A stretch of DNA of 42,157 nt from Alphaproteobacteria bacterium (GTDB taxonomy: Bacteria > Pseudomonadota > Alphaproteobacteria > JAEUKQ01): assembly GCA_016794225.1 (NCBI GenBank), contig JAEUKQ010000008.1, positions 1 to 42,157 of the forward strand, read 5' to 3'. The notes below the pieces were generated by a model. That model was given only the letters and a program-made list of their open reading frames with translations. It was not told where the DNA came from and made no database searches. Below are positions 1 to 8,649 of this stretch, one piece after another. Position 1 is the first letter of the stretch. Each line of letters begins with the position of its first letter. The translations under genes were made by a program, and so were the position numbers.

Positions 1-274
1 AGTTCCAAGATAGTCCCCCTAACCACCCCTCCTATCCCTTCCCTCTCTCCTCACTTGTCATACAACATAGCACAAAAGTGCAAAATATGATGAACCGCAA
101 ACCAAAGTTTTTTATTCAGTATCATCAAAAGACCGAATGAAGTTATAAATTTCAACTGCAAATGTCAATAGAAATTTAAATAGCCCCATAATAGCCTAGA
201 ATTTATAGGAAAACCTTTGTTTGAATTGTTATTTTAATCATTAACTTCTTAAAAATTTCTAAATTTTTTAATAG
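1..274. other. AT-rich non-coding flank with a C-rich tract
   Basis: No gene was recognised here. The first 55 bases are strongly pyrimidine-rich on the plus strand and contain four C-runs (15-19, 26-29, 36-38, 41-43). The remainder is very AT-rich. An A/T-only inverted repeat at about 249-271 lies just beyond the stop of the HMG-CoA lyase gene, but it has no GC stem and is not a convincing terminator. Confidence 0.6.
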
Positions 275-1198
275 TTATTTTTTAATTTTTGCTAAAAAAG
301 CTTGCCCGGCTTTTGATTGATAATTTTTTTTGCATATTTGGCTAATCCACATCCCAGCACGGGACAATTTTTCAAGGTCAACATCCGTTTTAATGCCCAT
401 TTTGTTTAAGGCATATACAACATCTTCGGTTGCAATATTACCACTAGCACCAACCGCATAAGGACACCCGCCCAAACCTGCAACCGAACTATCGACGATA
501 CTGATACCTTTCTGCAGAGCAGTTATAATATTTGCCAATGCCTGACCATAAGTATCATGAAAATGCACAGCCAATTTGCCAATTGGTACATGCTTGGAAA
601 CTGTGTCAATTAATAAGACAGTCTCTGTAGCCACCCCAACACCAATTGTATCCCCCAAAGAAACCTCATGACAACCCATATTAAAAAGCCGGCTTGCTAA
701 TATGGCCACTTTTTCAGCTTCAACCTTTCCTTCATATGGGCATCCCAAAACACACGACAAATATCCGCGCACAGGTATATTAGCCTGTTTTGCGGCTGTT
801 ATTACTGGTAAAAAACGGTCGAAACTTTCGTCAATGGAACAATTAATGTTACGCTGTGAAAAAGTTTCGCTTGCCGCGGCGAAAACAGCAATCTCGTTGA
901 CCTTAGATGCAAGAGCCGCTTCAAAGCCAACTGTGTTTGGCACAAGCGCACTGTAACAAATATTGGCTTTCCGTTGAATTCCTTGAAATACAGCGGATGA
1001 ATTGGCCATTTGTGGTATTTTCTTAGGGGATACAAAAGCACCAACTTCGATAAAACCAATTCCTGATTCGCTGAGGCGATTAACCAATTCTACTTTAACG
1101 GGAACATCTAAAATCGTCGCTTCATTTTGCAACCCGTCACGTGGGCCAACTTCAACAATTTTTACGCGTGCCGGCAAGTTTAAAACCGCATGAACCAT
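275..1198 (-). CDS. mvaB: Hydroxymethylglutaryl-CoA lyase
   Basis: The enzyme cleaves 3-hydroxy-3-methylglutaryl-CoA to acetyl-CoA and acetoacetate, the last step of leucine breakdown, in the cytoplasm. The 307-residue protein is one TIM-barrel domain of the HMGL-like family. It has the N-terminal motif GPRDGLQNE (Arg and Asp of the active site), the metal-binding HFHDTYGQALAN and the cysteine loop GLGGCPYAVGASGN near the C-terminus. An upstream in-frame ATG would add 21 residues (to 1261), but these lie inside the preceding gene and do not resemble the family. The start at 1198 lies 5 bases after the mccA stop and has an AGG close upstream. It is the last gene of the leucine operon. In isolation the fold could be confused with related aldolases, but the context makes HMG-CoA lyase very likely. 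Confidence 0.95.
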   Translation of the reverse strand: MVHAVLNLPARVKIVEVGPRDGLQNEATILDVPVKVELVNRLSESGIGFIEVGAFVSPKKIPQMANSSAVFQGIQRKANICYSALVPNTVGFEAALASKVNEIAVFAAASETFSQRNINCSIDESFDRFLPVITAAKQANIPVRGYLSCVLGCPYEGKVEAEKVAILASRLFNMGCHEVSLGDTIGVGVATETVLLIDTVSKHVPIGKLAVHFHDTYGQALANIITALQKGISIVDSSVAGLGGCPYAVGASGNIATEDVVYALNKMGIKTDVDLEKLSRAGMWISQICKKNYQSKAGQAFLAKIKK

Positions 1199-1203
1199 AT
1201 AAC

Positions 1204-3198
1204 CTATTCCTGAAATTTGATAAGGACTGTATTTTCTTGAACAAATTGCCCAAGTTTGCATGTTATCTCGGCAATGACACCAGAGGCTGGTGAACGAATG
1301 GTATGTTCCATTTTCATTGCTTCAAGAATCGCTAACGGAGTTGATTTTTCAACTTTATCCCCTGCCTTAACAAATATTTGGGTTATTTTGCCTGGCATTG
1401 GGGCAGCTAGTCTACCAATAATCCCCACATCCTCGGATGCGGCAACTGTTAATGGATCAACCCAACCAATTTTATAATTTTTTCCATCAAGACAAATATG
1501 GCAATCATTACCATTCCAATTAACAGGCACAGACCATTTGTCGGTGGCTGATTCGATATACAACAACCCAGATTCGTCGGCTGTGATATGTATTAAAAAT
1601 TGATGTTGGTTTATGGTAATTAGCCATGGCAGCTGGCTGTTTTCATTCCATCTGACTGTTAGGTGAAATTGCTGCTCATGAAATTTAAATGTCAGTGTTT
1701 CAGGCTGAACATAATTCATCCGCCAATCATACCCCTGAAACCAAGGATTGGTTTCTATCAGTGCACGACACCGTTTTTCAAGAAGGCTTGCCGCAGCAAT
1801 AAACGTCAGTTTTTCAAGCAATGCTGGTTCGGGCAGTACAGAAATTAATTGATCACGGTGTTGCTGAATAAAATGTGTATCTATTGTTCCTTTAACAAAA
1901 ACCGGATGCTTTAAAACCTGTTTTAAAAAATTGACGTTATTTGTAACACCCAAAACAACCGTATGGTCCAATGCCGACCATAATAACCTAATAGCTTCGT
2001 CACGCGACTTTGCCCAAGATACAACTTTCATAATCATGGGATCATAATGGATTGTTACCGCATCACCCTGACGAATGGTACTGTCCACTAAAATATTGCT
2101 ATGCACATGGTTTGGTAATTTTAAATACCGAACCTCGCCACTTGAAGGTAAAAAATCGCGGTCAGGATCTTCGGCATAAACCCGCGCTTGGATAGAATGA
2201 CCGTTTATGGTTAATTGTGACTGGTTTAACGGTAATTGATAACCGGCAGCAACCAAAAACTGCCATTCCACAAGATCTTGGCCGGTTATTTTTTCGGTAA
2301 CCCTGTGCTCAACCTGCAGGCGTGTATTCATTTCCATAAAATAGAAACGGCCTTGCTGATCAACGATAAATTCAACAGTACCTGCACCTTGATAACCTAC
2401 AGCTTTTGCCGCATTAATCGCCACTTGCCCCATTTCCTGGCGCAACTTGGGTGTAACAAGTACTGACGGTGCTTCTTCAAGCACTTTTTGATGGCGGCGT
2501 TGAATAGAACATTCACGTTCAAACAAATGTACCGCGTTACCGTGTTGATCGGCAAAAACCTGAATTTCAATATGTCTTGGAGACAGTAAATATTTTTCAA
2601 CCAAAACCGCATCATCCCCAAAAGCCGCTTTTGCCTCGCGCCTAGCTGATGCTAGGGCTGAAAGAAAATCTGTGGCTTGGTCAACGCGCCTCATACCCTT
2701 ACCACCCCCACCCGCAGCAGCCTTAATTAGTACAGGGAATCCAATTTTGTCGGCTGCAGCTAATAAAATTTTGTCATCTTGTTGATCAACGCGATGATGG
2801 CCGGGAAGAATGGGTACACCGGCCTTTTCCATTAACCTTTTAGCTTCAATCTTAGAGCCCATTGCCTGAATGGCGGATGGTGGCGGTCCAATAAAAATCC
2901 GCTTGGCATCAAGTACGGCTTTGGCAAAGGAAGCGTTCTCTGAAAGAAATCCGTAGCCAGGATGAATAGCTTCAGCACCCGATTTCAATAGAACATTAAT
3001 AATATTATCGATATTTAAATAACTTTGTCGCGCAGGTGTTTCACCAACCCAATATGCAAAATCGGCCATTTGCACATGCTTAGCGTTCTTATCTGCATCG
3101 GAATAAATAGCAACCGTTTTGATATTAAGCTTTCGTGCTGTTTCAATAATACGACAGGCAATTTCACCACGATTAGCAATCAATACTTTTTGGAACAT
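1204..3198 (-). CDS. mccA: Methylcrotonyl-CoA carboxylase, biotin-containing alpha subunit
   Basis: This 664-residue subunit carries the biotin carboxylase and biotin carrier domains. It uses ATP and bicarbonate to carboxylate biotin, which the beta subunit then uses on 3-methylcrotonyl-CoA. The N-terminal part has the carboxylase start IANRGEIACRI, the ATP-grasp glycine loop AAGGGGKGMR and the active-site segment NTRLQVEH. The C-terminal carrier has EAMKMEH with the biotinylated Lys629. One oddity is Arg299 directly after VEH, where carboxylases of this family nearly always have Pro (VEHPVTE). The reading frame is intact, so this is a substitution rather than a frameshift. The gene lies 3 bases after the hydratase gene and 5 bases before mvaB, so it is clearly co-transcribed. 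The neighbours separate it from the propionyl-CoA carboxylase paralogue further right. Confidence 0.93.
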   Translation of the reverse strand: MFQKVLIANRGEIACRIIETARKLNIKTVAIYSDADKNAKHVQMADFAYWVGETPARQSYLNIDNIINVLLKSGAEAIHPGYGFLSENASFAKAVLDAKRIFIGPPPSAIQAMGSKIEAKRLMEKAGVPILPGHHRVDQQDDKILLAAADKIGFPVLIKAAAGGGGKGMRRVDQATDFLSALASARREAKAAFGDDAVLVEKYLLSPRHIEIQVFADQHGNAVHLFERECSIQRRHQKVLEEAPSVLVTPKLRQEMGQVAINAAKAVGYQGAGTVEFIVDQQGRFYFMEMNTRLQVEHRVTEKITGQDLVEWQFLVAAGYQLPLNQSQLTINGHSIQARVYAEDPDRDFLPSSGEVRYLKLPNHVHSNILVDSTIRQGDAVTIHYDPMIMKVVSWAKSRDEAIRLLWSALDHTVVLGVTNNVNFLKQVLKHPVFVKGTIDTHFIQQHRDQLISVLPEPALLEKLTFIAAASLLEKRCRALIETNPWFQGYDWRMNYVQPETLTFKFHEQQFHLTVRWNENSQLPWLITINQHQFLIHITADESGLLYIESATDKWSVPVNWNGNDCHICLDGKNYKIGWVDPLTVAASEDVGIIGRLAAPMPGKITQIFVKAGDKVEKSTPLAILEAMKMEHTIRSPASGVIAEITCKLGQFVQENTVLIKFQE

Positions 3199-3201
3199 GC
3201 G

Positions 3202-3990
3202 TTAATCTTTCTTATACGTTTGATGCCATGATGGTGGCGCTTTCTTAAGAAATGCAGCAATACCTTCGCGCCCTTCCGGCGACACACGACGCCTGGCTAT
3301 GCGTTCTGCGGTATCGCGGGTTAGTTTTATATCGATGGGTTGACCGGAAATTTCCTGTACCAACTTTTTGGCTTCCTTTTGTGCTAAGGGTGCACCTTGC
3401 AATATTGCAGAGATAATTTTGTCAATCTCGGCATCTAGATTGGCTGATGGCACAGTTGCGTGAACCAACCCAATTTGTTGGGCAGTTGTAGCATCAAAGG
3501 TTTCAGCAGTTAGAAAATAACGGCTAGCCTGACGCTGACCAATAGCCCTGATGACATAAGGAGAAATAACAGCAGGAATAACACCAAGCTTTACCTCGGA
3601 CAAACAAAAAGATGCTGCCTGACTTGATATAGCAATATCACAAGCCGATACCAAACCAACGCCCCCACCATAAGCAGCACCCTGAACCCGGGCAATTGTT
3701 GGTTTGCCCAAAAAATATAAATGTGACATCATCCGCGCCAAACCCAACGCGTCTTCAACATTTTCCTGTTCACTATAACGGGCTACTTTTTGCATCCATT
3801 GCAAATCTGCGCCTGCCGAAAATGTTTTGCCAACAGAGCCTAATACAACAACCCTTATCTGCGGATCATTATCAACTTCCTTAAATATTTTAGCCAAATC
3901 GGCCACCAACACGTCATTAAAGGCATTGTGTACATCCGGCCTATTTAAGGTAATATAAGCAACCATATTTTTTAGGTTAAAATCAATCAT
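3202..3990 (-). CDS. liuC: Methylglutaconyl-CoA hydratase (enoyl-CoA hydratase family)
   Basis: The predicted reaction is hydration of 3-methylglutaconyl-CoA to HMG-CoA, the step between methylcrotonyl-CoA carboxylase and HMG-CoA lyase. The 262-residue crotonase-fold protein has the oxyanion-hole segments FSAGADLQWM and GAAYGGGVGL. It also has LSEVKLGVIPAVISPYV, whose Pro-Ala after the Gly-x-x is typical of the methylglutaconyl-CoA branch rather than of fatty-acid enoyl-CoA hydratases. The start is 2 bases after the mccB stop, with a weak GGA upstream. Position between mccB and mccA matches liu/mcc operons of many proteobacteria. Substrate assignment rests on context plus this motif. Confidence 0.88.
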   Translation of the reverse strand: MIDFNLKNMVAYITLNRPDVHNAFNDVLVADLAKIFKEVDNDPQIRVVVLGSVGKTFSAGADLQWMQKVARYSEQENVEDALGLARMMSHLYFLGKPTIARVQGAAYGGGVGLVSACDIAISSQAASFCLSEVKLGVIPAVISPYVIRAIGQRQASRYFLTAETFDATTAQQIGLVHATVPSANLDAEIDKIISAILQGAPLAQKEAKKLVQEISGQPIDIKLTRDTAERIARRRVSPEGREGIAAFLKKAPPSWHQTYKKD

Positions 3991-3992
3991 GA

Positions 3993-5603
3993 TTACATCC
4001 GGAAAATACCAAAATTAGTTTGATCAATTGGCGCGTTCATTGCCGCACATAATCCTAAACCAAGCACCCTTCTTGTATCAGCCGGATCAATAATGCCGTC
4101 GTCCCACAACCGCGCACTGGCATAATAAGGGTGTCCCTGCGTTTCGTATTGCTGGCGAATCGGTTTTTTGAAATCATCTTCAGCATCAACAGTCCATGCC
4201 TGCCCTTTTTGTTGCAGCGAATCGCGCTTAATTTGCGCAAGAACATTAGCTGCCTGCTCGCCACCCATCACCGATATACGTGCATTAGGCCACATCCATA
4301 AAAATCTTGGGCTATAAGCGCGACCGCACATGCCATAATTACCCGCACCAAAACTTCCGCCAATTAATACGGTCATTTTCGGAACAGCTGCGCAGGCAAC
4401 TGCATTGACCAGTTTTGCACCATCCTTTGCAATGCCACCATTCTCATATTTTTTACCAACCATGAATCCCGTAATGTTTTGCAAAAAAACCAGGGGTATT
4501 AAGCGTTTGCAGCATAATTCAATAAAATGTGCAGCCTTAAGAGAACTTTCCGAAAAAAGAATGCCATTATTAGCAATAACCCCCACAAGTCGGCCATAAA
4601 GTTTGGCAAATCCACAAACAATTGTCGTGCCATATAAAGGCTTAAATTCATCAAGCTCGCTGGCATCAACAATACGCGCGATAACTTCGCGGACATCATA
4701 TGGTTCGCGGGCATCAGCAGGAATAATACCATACATATCGCGGCTATCATAAATCGGTTCGGATATAGCAATATTTGCCGTATCGCGGTTAACAGATACA
4801 TTATTTAACTGGGCGATTATTTTGCGTGCAAGATTTAAAGCATGGATATCGTTCTGTGCCATATGATCGGTAACACCAGAAATACGGCTGTGAACATCAG
4901 CACCACCTAACTCTTCTGGATCAACAATTTCGCCTGTTGCTGCCTTAACCAAGGGCGGCCCGCCCAAAAAAATTGTGCCATTACCCTTAACAATAATACT
5001 TTGATCGGCCATAGCAGGAATATAGGCGCCTCCAGCTGTACAAGACCCCATTACGACAGCAATTTGGGCTATACCCTGCGCCGATAACCTTGCCTGATTA
5101 TAAAAAATGCGCCCAAAATGATCCCGATCGGGAAAAACCTCGTCCTGAGCGGGCAAATAAGCACCACCCGAATCAACTAAATAAATGCAAGGAAGGCGAT
5201 TCTGTTCAGCTATTTCCTGTGCCCGCAGATGTTTTTTAACAGTCATTGGGAAATATGTTCCCCCCTTAACCGTGGCATCATTGGCAACAATCATACATTG
5301 TTGACCCTGAATAATGCCAATTCCAGTAACAATACCGGCTGAAGGAACATCGCCACCATATAATTGATAAGCTGCAAGTTGCGACAACTCAAGAAAAGCA
5401 GAACCAGGGTCTATGAGGCGCTGGATACGGTCGCGAACCAAAAGCTTGCCGCGTGATTGATGTTTAATTCTTGCCTCGTTTCCTCCACCTGCAACAACAG
5501 TTGCAATTTTCTGACACAAATCATCAACTGCTTTCTTCATATGTGAAACATTACGGTGGTAATTTGGGCTTGTTCGATCGAGTGTTGATTGAATAACTGT
5601 CAT
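3993..5603 (-). CDS. mccB: Methylcrotonyl-CoA carboxylase, carboxyltransferase beta subunit
   Basis: This subunit transfers the carboxyl group from biotin to 3-methylcrotonyl-CoA to give 3-methylglutaconyl-CoA. The 536-residue protein has the two crotonase-like halves of the carboxyltransferase family. Visible signatures are [18 protein letters not shown] near the N-terminus, [35 protein letters not shown], the [18 protein letters not shown] segment and, in the second half, [20 protein letters not shown]. The long [16 protein letters not shown] stretch is characteristic of methylcrotonyl rather than propionyl carboxylases. An AGGA lies 5 bases before the ATG. It follows the short-chain dehydrogenase gene by 19 bases and precedes the hydratase gene by 2. 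Confidence 0.95.
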   Translation of the reverse strand: MTVIQSTLDRTSPNYHRNVSHMKKAVDDLCQKIATVVAGGGNEARIKHQSRGKLLVRDRIQRLIDPGSAFLELSQLAAYQLYGGDVPSAGIVTGIGIIQGQQCMIVANDATVKGGTYFPMTVKKHLRAQEIAEQNRLPCIYLVDSGGAYLPAQDEVFPDRDHFGRIFYNQARLSAQGIAQIAVVMGSCTAGGAYIPAMADQSIIVKGNGTIFLGGPPLVKAATGEIVDPEELGGADVHSRISGVTDHMAQNDIHALNLARKIIAQLNNVSVNRDTANIAISEPIYDSRDMYGIIPADAREPYDVREVIARIVDASELDEFKPLYGTTIVCGFAKLYGRLVGVIANNGILFSESSLKAAHFIELCCKRLIPLVFLQNITGFMVGKKYENGGIAKDGAKLVNAVACAAVPKMTVLIGGSFGAGNYGMCGRAYSPRFLWMWPNARISVMGGEQAANVLAQIKRDSLQQKGQAWTVDAEDDFKKPIRQQYETQGHPYYASARLWDDGIIDPADTRRVLGLGLCAAMNAPIDQTNFGIFRM

Positions 5604-5622
5604 AATGTCCTAATAAAAAAAG

Positions 5623-6303
5623 TTACCAAGGAATTGTTTGACCATCATAGTTAAAGAAACGTCCGGTATCATGTATTGTTACCTTACCAATCACCTGACG
5701 CAAATGCTGTATGCTTTCGGTTGGCGATAGCGGGGCGTTCTGCCCACCCATGGCCGTTTTTACCCAACCAGGATGCAGTAAGATAACCGCAATATTCCTT
5801 GGTTTTAGTTCAATGGCAATGCTTTTCATAACCATATTTAATCCGGCTTTGCTGGAACGATACAGATAATAACCGCCGGTATGATTATCTTCAATACTTC
5901 CCATACGGCTTGTCATATTAACAACCAATTTTCGCTGTCCACGCTCAAGATGGGGAAGAAAATTTTCAATCATATGAACAGGGGCTATCATATTAACATG
6001 AAGCAAGGATAGCCATTTTGTTGTTTCAATATTACCCAAACGGTCGGCAAATTCACCAACACCCGCGTTATTAATTAATACATCAATAGCTTGTCCTGAT
6101 AATTCCTGCGACAATTGTCGAATTTGACTATCATCAAGCATATCAAGTCGATGAGTTGATATTTTTCCCTTAATCGCGGCTAAATCTTTTGCAGTGGATG
6201 GATTCCGGCAGCAAGCGAATATTTGCCAGCCCTCCATTGCATACTGCTTTGTAAATTCAAGGCCTAAACCGCGGTTGGCACCTGTAATAAGAACGGTTGG
6301 CAT
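5623..6303 (-). CDS. Short-chain dehydrogenase/reductase, C-factor-like
   Basis: This 226-residue NAD(P)-dependent oxidoreductase is of the classical SDR type. It has the dinucleotide-binding TGANRGLG at the N-terminus, the structural NNAG motif (INNAGVGEF), a conserved Ser region and the catalytic Tyr-x-x-x-Lys (YRSSK). The overall layout resembles the short C-factor/sniffer subgroup rather than 3-hydroxyacyl-CoA dehydrogenases. The substrate is unknown. It is the first gene after a promoter at 6345-6374 and is followed 19 bases later by mccB, so it seems to head the leucine operon transcript. A good AAGGA sits 6 bases before the ATG. SDR genes are not a standard part of the leucine pathway, so its role there is open. 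Confidence 0.85.
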   Translation of the reverse strand: MPTVLITGANRGLGLEFTKQYAMEGWQIFACCRNPSTAKDLAAIKGKISTHRLDMLDDSQIRQLSQELSGQAIDVLINNAGVGEFADRLGNIETTKWLSLLHVNMIAPVHMIENFLPHLERGQRKLVVNMTSRMGSIEDNHTGGYYLYRSSKAGLNMVMKSIAIELKPRNIAVILLHPGWVKTAMGGQNAPLSPTESIQHLRQVIGKVTIHDTGRFFNYDGQTIPW

Positions 6304-6344
6304 GTTATTCCTTTCATCCCTACATTTACAATCCTACCCAAGCA

Positions 6345-6374
6345 ACCATATGCTGTTTAACAAATATTTGTCAA
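6345..6374 (-). promoter_or_regulatory. Promoter of the SDR-mccB-liuC-mccA-mvaB operon
   Basis: Read on the minus strand there is a perfect TTGACA (6369-6374), an 18-base spacer and TATGGT (6345-6350). It is about 40 bases upstream of the SDR start codon. The -35 element lies inside the palindrome at 6354-6377, so a bound repressor there would block it. Predicted from sequence only. Confidence 0.6.
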
Positions 6375-6377
6375 ACA
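6354..6377. promoter_or_regulatory. Palindromic candidate operator
   Basis: The two 12-base halves, TGTTTAACAAAT and ATTTGTCAAACA, are inverted copies with a single mismatched pair, so 22 of 24 positions are symmetric with no spacer. It covers the -35 element and part of the spacer of the leucine operon promoter, the usual place for a repressor site. No regulator gene lies next to it and the sequence does not match an operator I can name, so the binding protein is unknown. Confidence 0.6.
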
Positions 6378-6619
6378 AACCACGATAAATATTATCTGAC
6401 AAATAATATGAATGCATATCATTTTCTTACCAACTGCCAAATCAGTTATTAAAAATGATACTTATATAAACGTGTTAAAGGGCTTTTTAAGTATTTCTGT
6501 TTTTATTATTGTGGTATTATGAAAGGCGAATCAATCAATATAGTATAAGATAAAGCTACCCTATACGCACTTAATCAATAACTTTTTGTCAGCGTGCTTA
6601 ATGAACAGGTATTTTGGCT

Positions 6620-7786
6620 TTATTGCGTTTGTCGGAATAATTCACGTCCAATAAGCAGTCGACGAATTTCAGAAGTTCCGGCGCCAATTTCATATAATTT
6701 TGCATCCCGCAGTAATCGGCCAGTTGGATATTCGTTAATATAACCGTTGCCGCCCAAAGCCTGTATAGCTTGTAAAGCCATCCAAGTGGCTTTTTCTGCC
6801 GCAAATAATATAACACCTGCTGCATCAATGCGGGTTGTTTGATTGCGGTCACAGGCCTGTGCAACCGCATATACATAAGCGCGGGCTGCATTCATAACCG
6901 TATACATATCGGCAATTTTTCCCTGCATCAGTTGGAATTCGCCAATAGCCTGGCCAAATTGCTTACGTTCATGTACATAAGGCAAAACAACGTCCATACA
7001 AGCCTGCATAATACCTAGCGGGCCGCCTGCCAAAACCACCCGTTCGTAATCAAGACCACTCATTAGTATTTTAACACCCTGGTTTTCACTGCCCAACAAA
7101 TTTTCCATAGGAACAAAGCAATCACGAAAAACCAATTCGCAAGTGTTTGATCCCCGCATTCCAAGCTTATCTAGTTTTTGGGCGGTGGTAAAACCCTTCA
7201 TTCCCTTTTCAATAATAAAAGCAGAAATTCCCTTAGAGCCAGCAGCCGGATTCGTTTTGGCATAAACAATTAATACTTCGGCATCTGGGCCATTGGTGAT
7301 CCACATCTTGTTACCATTTAATACATAACCATTGTTTTTTTTCTCGGCACGCAACCGCATACTCACAACATCAGATCCCGCCTCTGTTTCGCTCATCGCC
7401 AAAGCCCCAACCCAAGCACCACTAATAAGTTTAGGCAAGTATTTACGTTTTTGTTCGGGCGTGGCATGGCGGCGCATTTGATTAACACATAAATTCGAAT
7501 GTGCACCATAGCTAAGCCCTACACTTGCCGAAGCGCGGCTGATTTCTTCAACTGCAATGACATGTTCAAGATAACCAAGACCAGCACCACCATCGCTTTG
7601 GTCAACCGTGATACCCAAAAGACCTAACTCGCCAAACTTTTGCCAAAGATCAGCAGGAAAATTATTGTTGTGATCAATCTTCGCTGCACGGGGAGCTATT
7701 TCTGCAGCGGCAAAAGACTGAACACTAGAACGAATCATGTTGGCGGTTTCACCAAGACCAAAATCAAAAACAGGCAATTGTGTCAA
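6620..7786 (-). CDS. ivd: Isovaleryl-CoA dehydrogenase
   Basis: This FAD enzyme oxidises isovaleryl-CoA to 3-methylcrotonyl-CoA and passes electrons to electron-transfer flavoprotein. The 388-residue protein has the full acyl-CoA dehydrogenase layout: the FAD/substrate segment [24 protein letters not shown], and the C-terminal [13 protein letters not shown] and [12 protein letters not shown]. Glu248 in [16 protein letters not shown] is the catalytic base position typical of isovaleryl-CoA dehydrogenases. The other dehydrogenases carry it near the C-terminus, where this protein has Gly/Ala. The start is TTG at 7786, preceded by AAGGA 9 bases upstream. The next Met (residue 17) would cut into the conserved N-terminus. 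It lies upstream of the leucine operon, separated by 316 bases. Confidence 0.93.
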   Translation of the reverse strand: MTQLPVFDFGLGETANMIRSSVQSFAAAEIAPRAAKIDHNNNFPADLWQKFGELGLLGITVDQSDGGAGLGYLEHVIAVEEISRASASVGLSYGAHSNLCVNQMRRHATPEQKRKYLPKLISGAWVGALAMSETEAGSDVVSMRLRAEKKNNGYVLNGNKMWITNGPDAEVLIVYAKTNPAAGSKGISAFIIEKGMKGFTTAQKLDKLGMRGSNTCELVFRDCFVPMENLLGSENQGVKILMSGLDYERVVLAGGPLGIMQACMDVVLPYVHERKQFGQAIGEFQLMQGKIADMYTVMNAARAYVYAVAQACDRNQTTRIDAAGVILFAAEKATWMALQAIQALGGNGYINEYPTGRLLRDAKLYEIGAGTSEIRRLLIGRELFRQTQ

Positions 7787-7893
7787 AGCAGTTCTTCCTT
7801 TTCCTAAACTTTTCCTAAAAACTTATTATCATTTGGGTAATCATATAATATTTGGATGAACGCACAAGACCGCTTTTAAAGTGTTATAAGTGG

Positions 7894-8649
7894 TTAAACA
7901 ATAATTCGGTCAAGCAATACAGCACCACGTGACGCCATAAAGTAAAGCCCCATATGATGGGCTGGAATTTGAGGATGAATACTGGTTGGCGGCAATGCCA
8001 GTTTGGCAACATCCTGGCTGGTTAAATCGTAAGTTGCACAACCAGGTTCATAAACAAAAATATTCTGAACTTTGCCAAGAATCCCATGATTTCTTGCCGA
8101 CAACAACGTCAGCACAAGATCCATCACGCAAATATCAGTACAAATACCAACAACAAGCAGCTGGTGAATTTTGCGTTGCTCAACCCAGCTTATAAGGGTG
8201 TTTTGTCCGTTTGATTGATAAGAACCAATAAACCCATTAATACAGTCTTTACGCACCAACGTTGCTTCTGCCGAGTGGTTAAGCCAGTTTAGGTCGGGAA
8301 CCAAATCTTCTTGACCGGTACCAAATTCACAATGTGGCGGATATGGGTGCTCGGGCTTGCCGGGCGTATGGGTATCCAAAAAAGCTAGAATAGGCTTATG
8401 TTGCCGTTCAAAAGCTTTGGCAAGTTTGTTGGTTTCGCTGATCATACGACTTACCTGATGATTCTGCCGTGCCGGCGCCAATGGGCCAGACCCAACTGTT
8501 GCAAAGCCATTTACAACATCAACAATGATCAATCCAATCTTGGATTCACGCACATCAAGCCCTTGGAAATCAACTGGAAAATGCTGCTGCATTAATTGTT
8601 GCAGCCGGGCGATCGATTGCTGTTCGTCTTGCTGTGTTACCAAGTTCAT
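7894..8649 (-). CDS. Cysteine hydrolase, nicotinamidase-like (isochorismatase fold)
   Basis: This 251-residue isochorismatase-family hydrolase has its likely catalytic triad visible: Asp in LIIVDVVNGF, Lys in LVRKDCINGF and Cys in VGICTDICVMD. The motifs NGFATVGSG, PYPPHCEFGTG and the stretch after the Cys (LLSARNHG, then EPGCATYD) look more like the plant-type nicotinamidases (Arabidopsis NIC group) than E. coli PncA. The likely reaction is nicotinamide to nicotinic acid in NAD salvage, but other amidase or hydrolase substrates are possible. The start is ATG with AGGGG close upstream. It is a separate unit upstream of ivd on the same strand and divergent from nrdA. Link to leucine metabolism is unproven. 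Confidence 0.75.
   Translation of the reverse strand: MNLVTQQDEQQSIARLQQLMQQHFPVDFQGLDVRESKIGLIIVDVVNGFATVGSGPLAPARQNHQVSRMISETNKLAKAFERQHKPILAFLDTHTPGKPEHPYPPHCEFGTGQEDLVPDLNWLNHSAEATLVRKDCINGFIGSYQSNGQNTLISWVEQRKIHQLLVVGICTDICVMDLVLTLLSARNHGILGKVQNIFVYEPGCATYDLTSQDVAKLALPPTSIHPQIPAHHMGLYFMASRGAVLLDRIIV

Larger units (their letters stand above)
6304..6619. other. 316-base intergenic region with promoter and inverted repeats
   Basis: No gene was recognised between the isovaleryl-CoA dehydrogenase stop and the SDR start. The region holds a minus-strand sigma70-type promoter (6345-6374) overlapped by a 24-bp palindrome (6354-6377). It also holds a 7-bp A/T inverted repeat with 7-base loop (6389-6409, arms ATATTAT/ATAATAT) and a 7-bp inverted repeat at 6458-6494 (ATACTTA/TAAGTAT). 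No GC-rich terminator with a T-run was seen after the dehydrogenase gene, so read-through into the operon is possible. Confidence 0.6.

Noticed and set aside
249-271. A/T-only inverted repeat after mvaB as a terminator
   Set aside because: The stem has no GC pairs and would be unstable; similar AT repeats are expected by chance in this flank.
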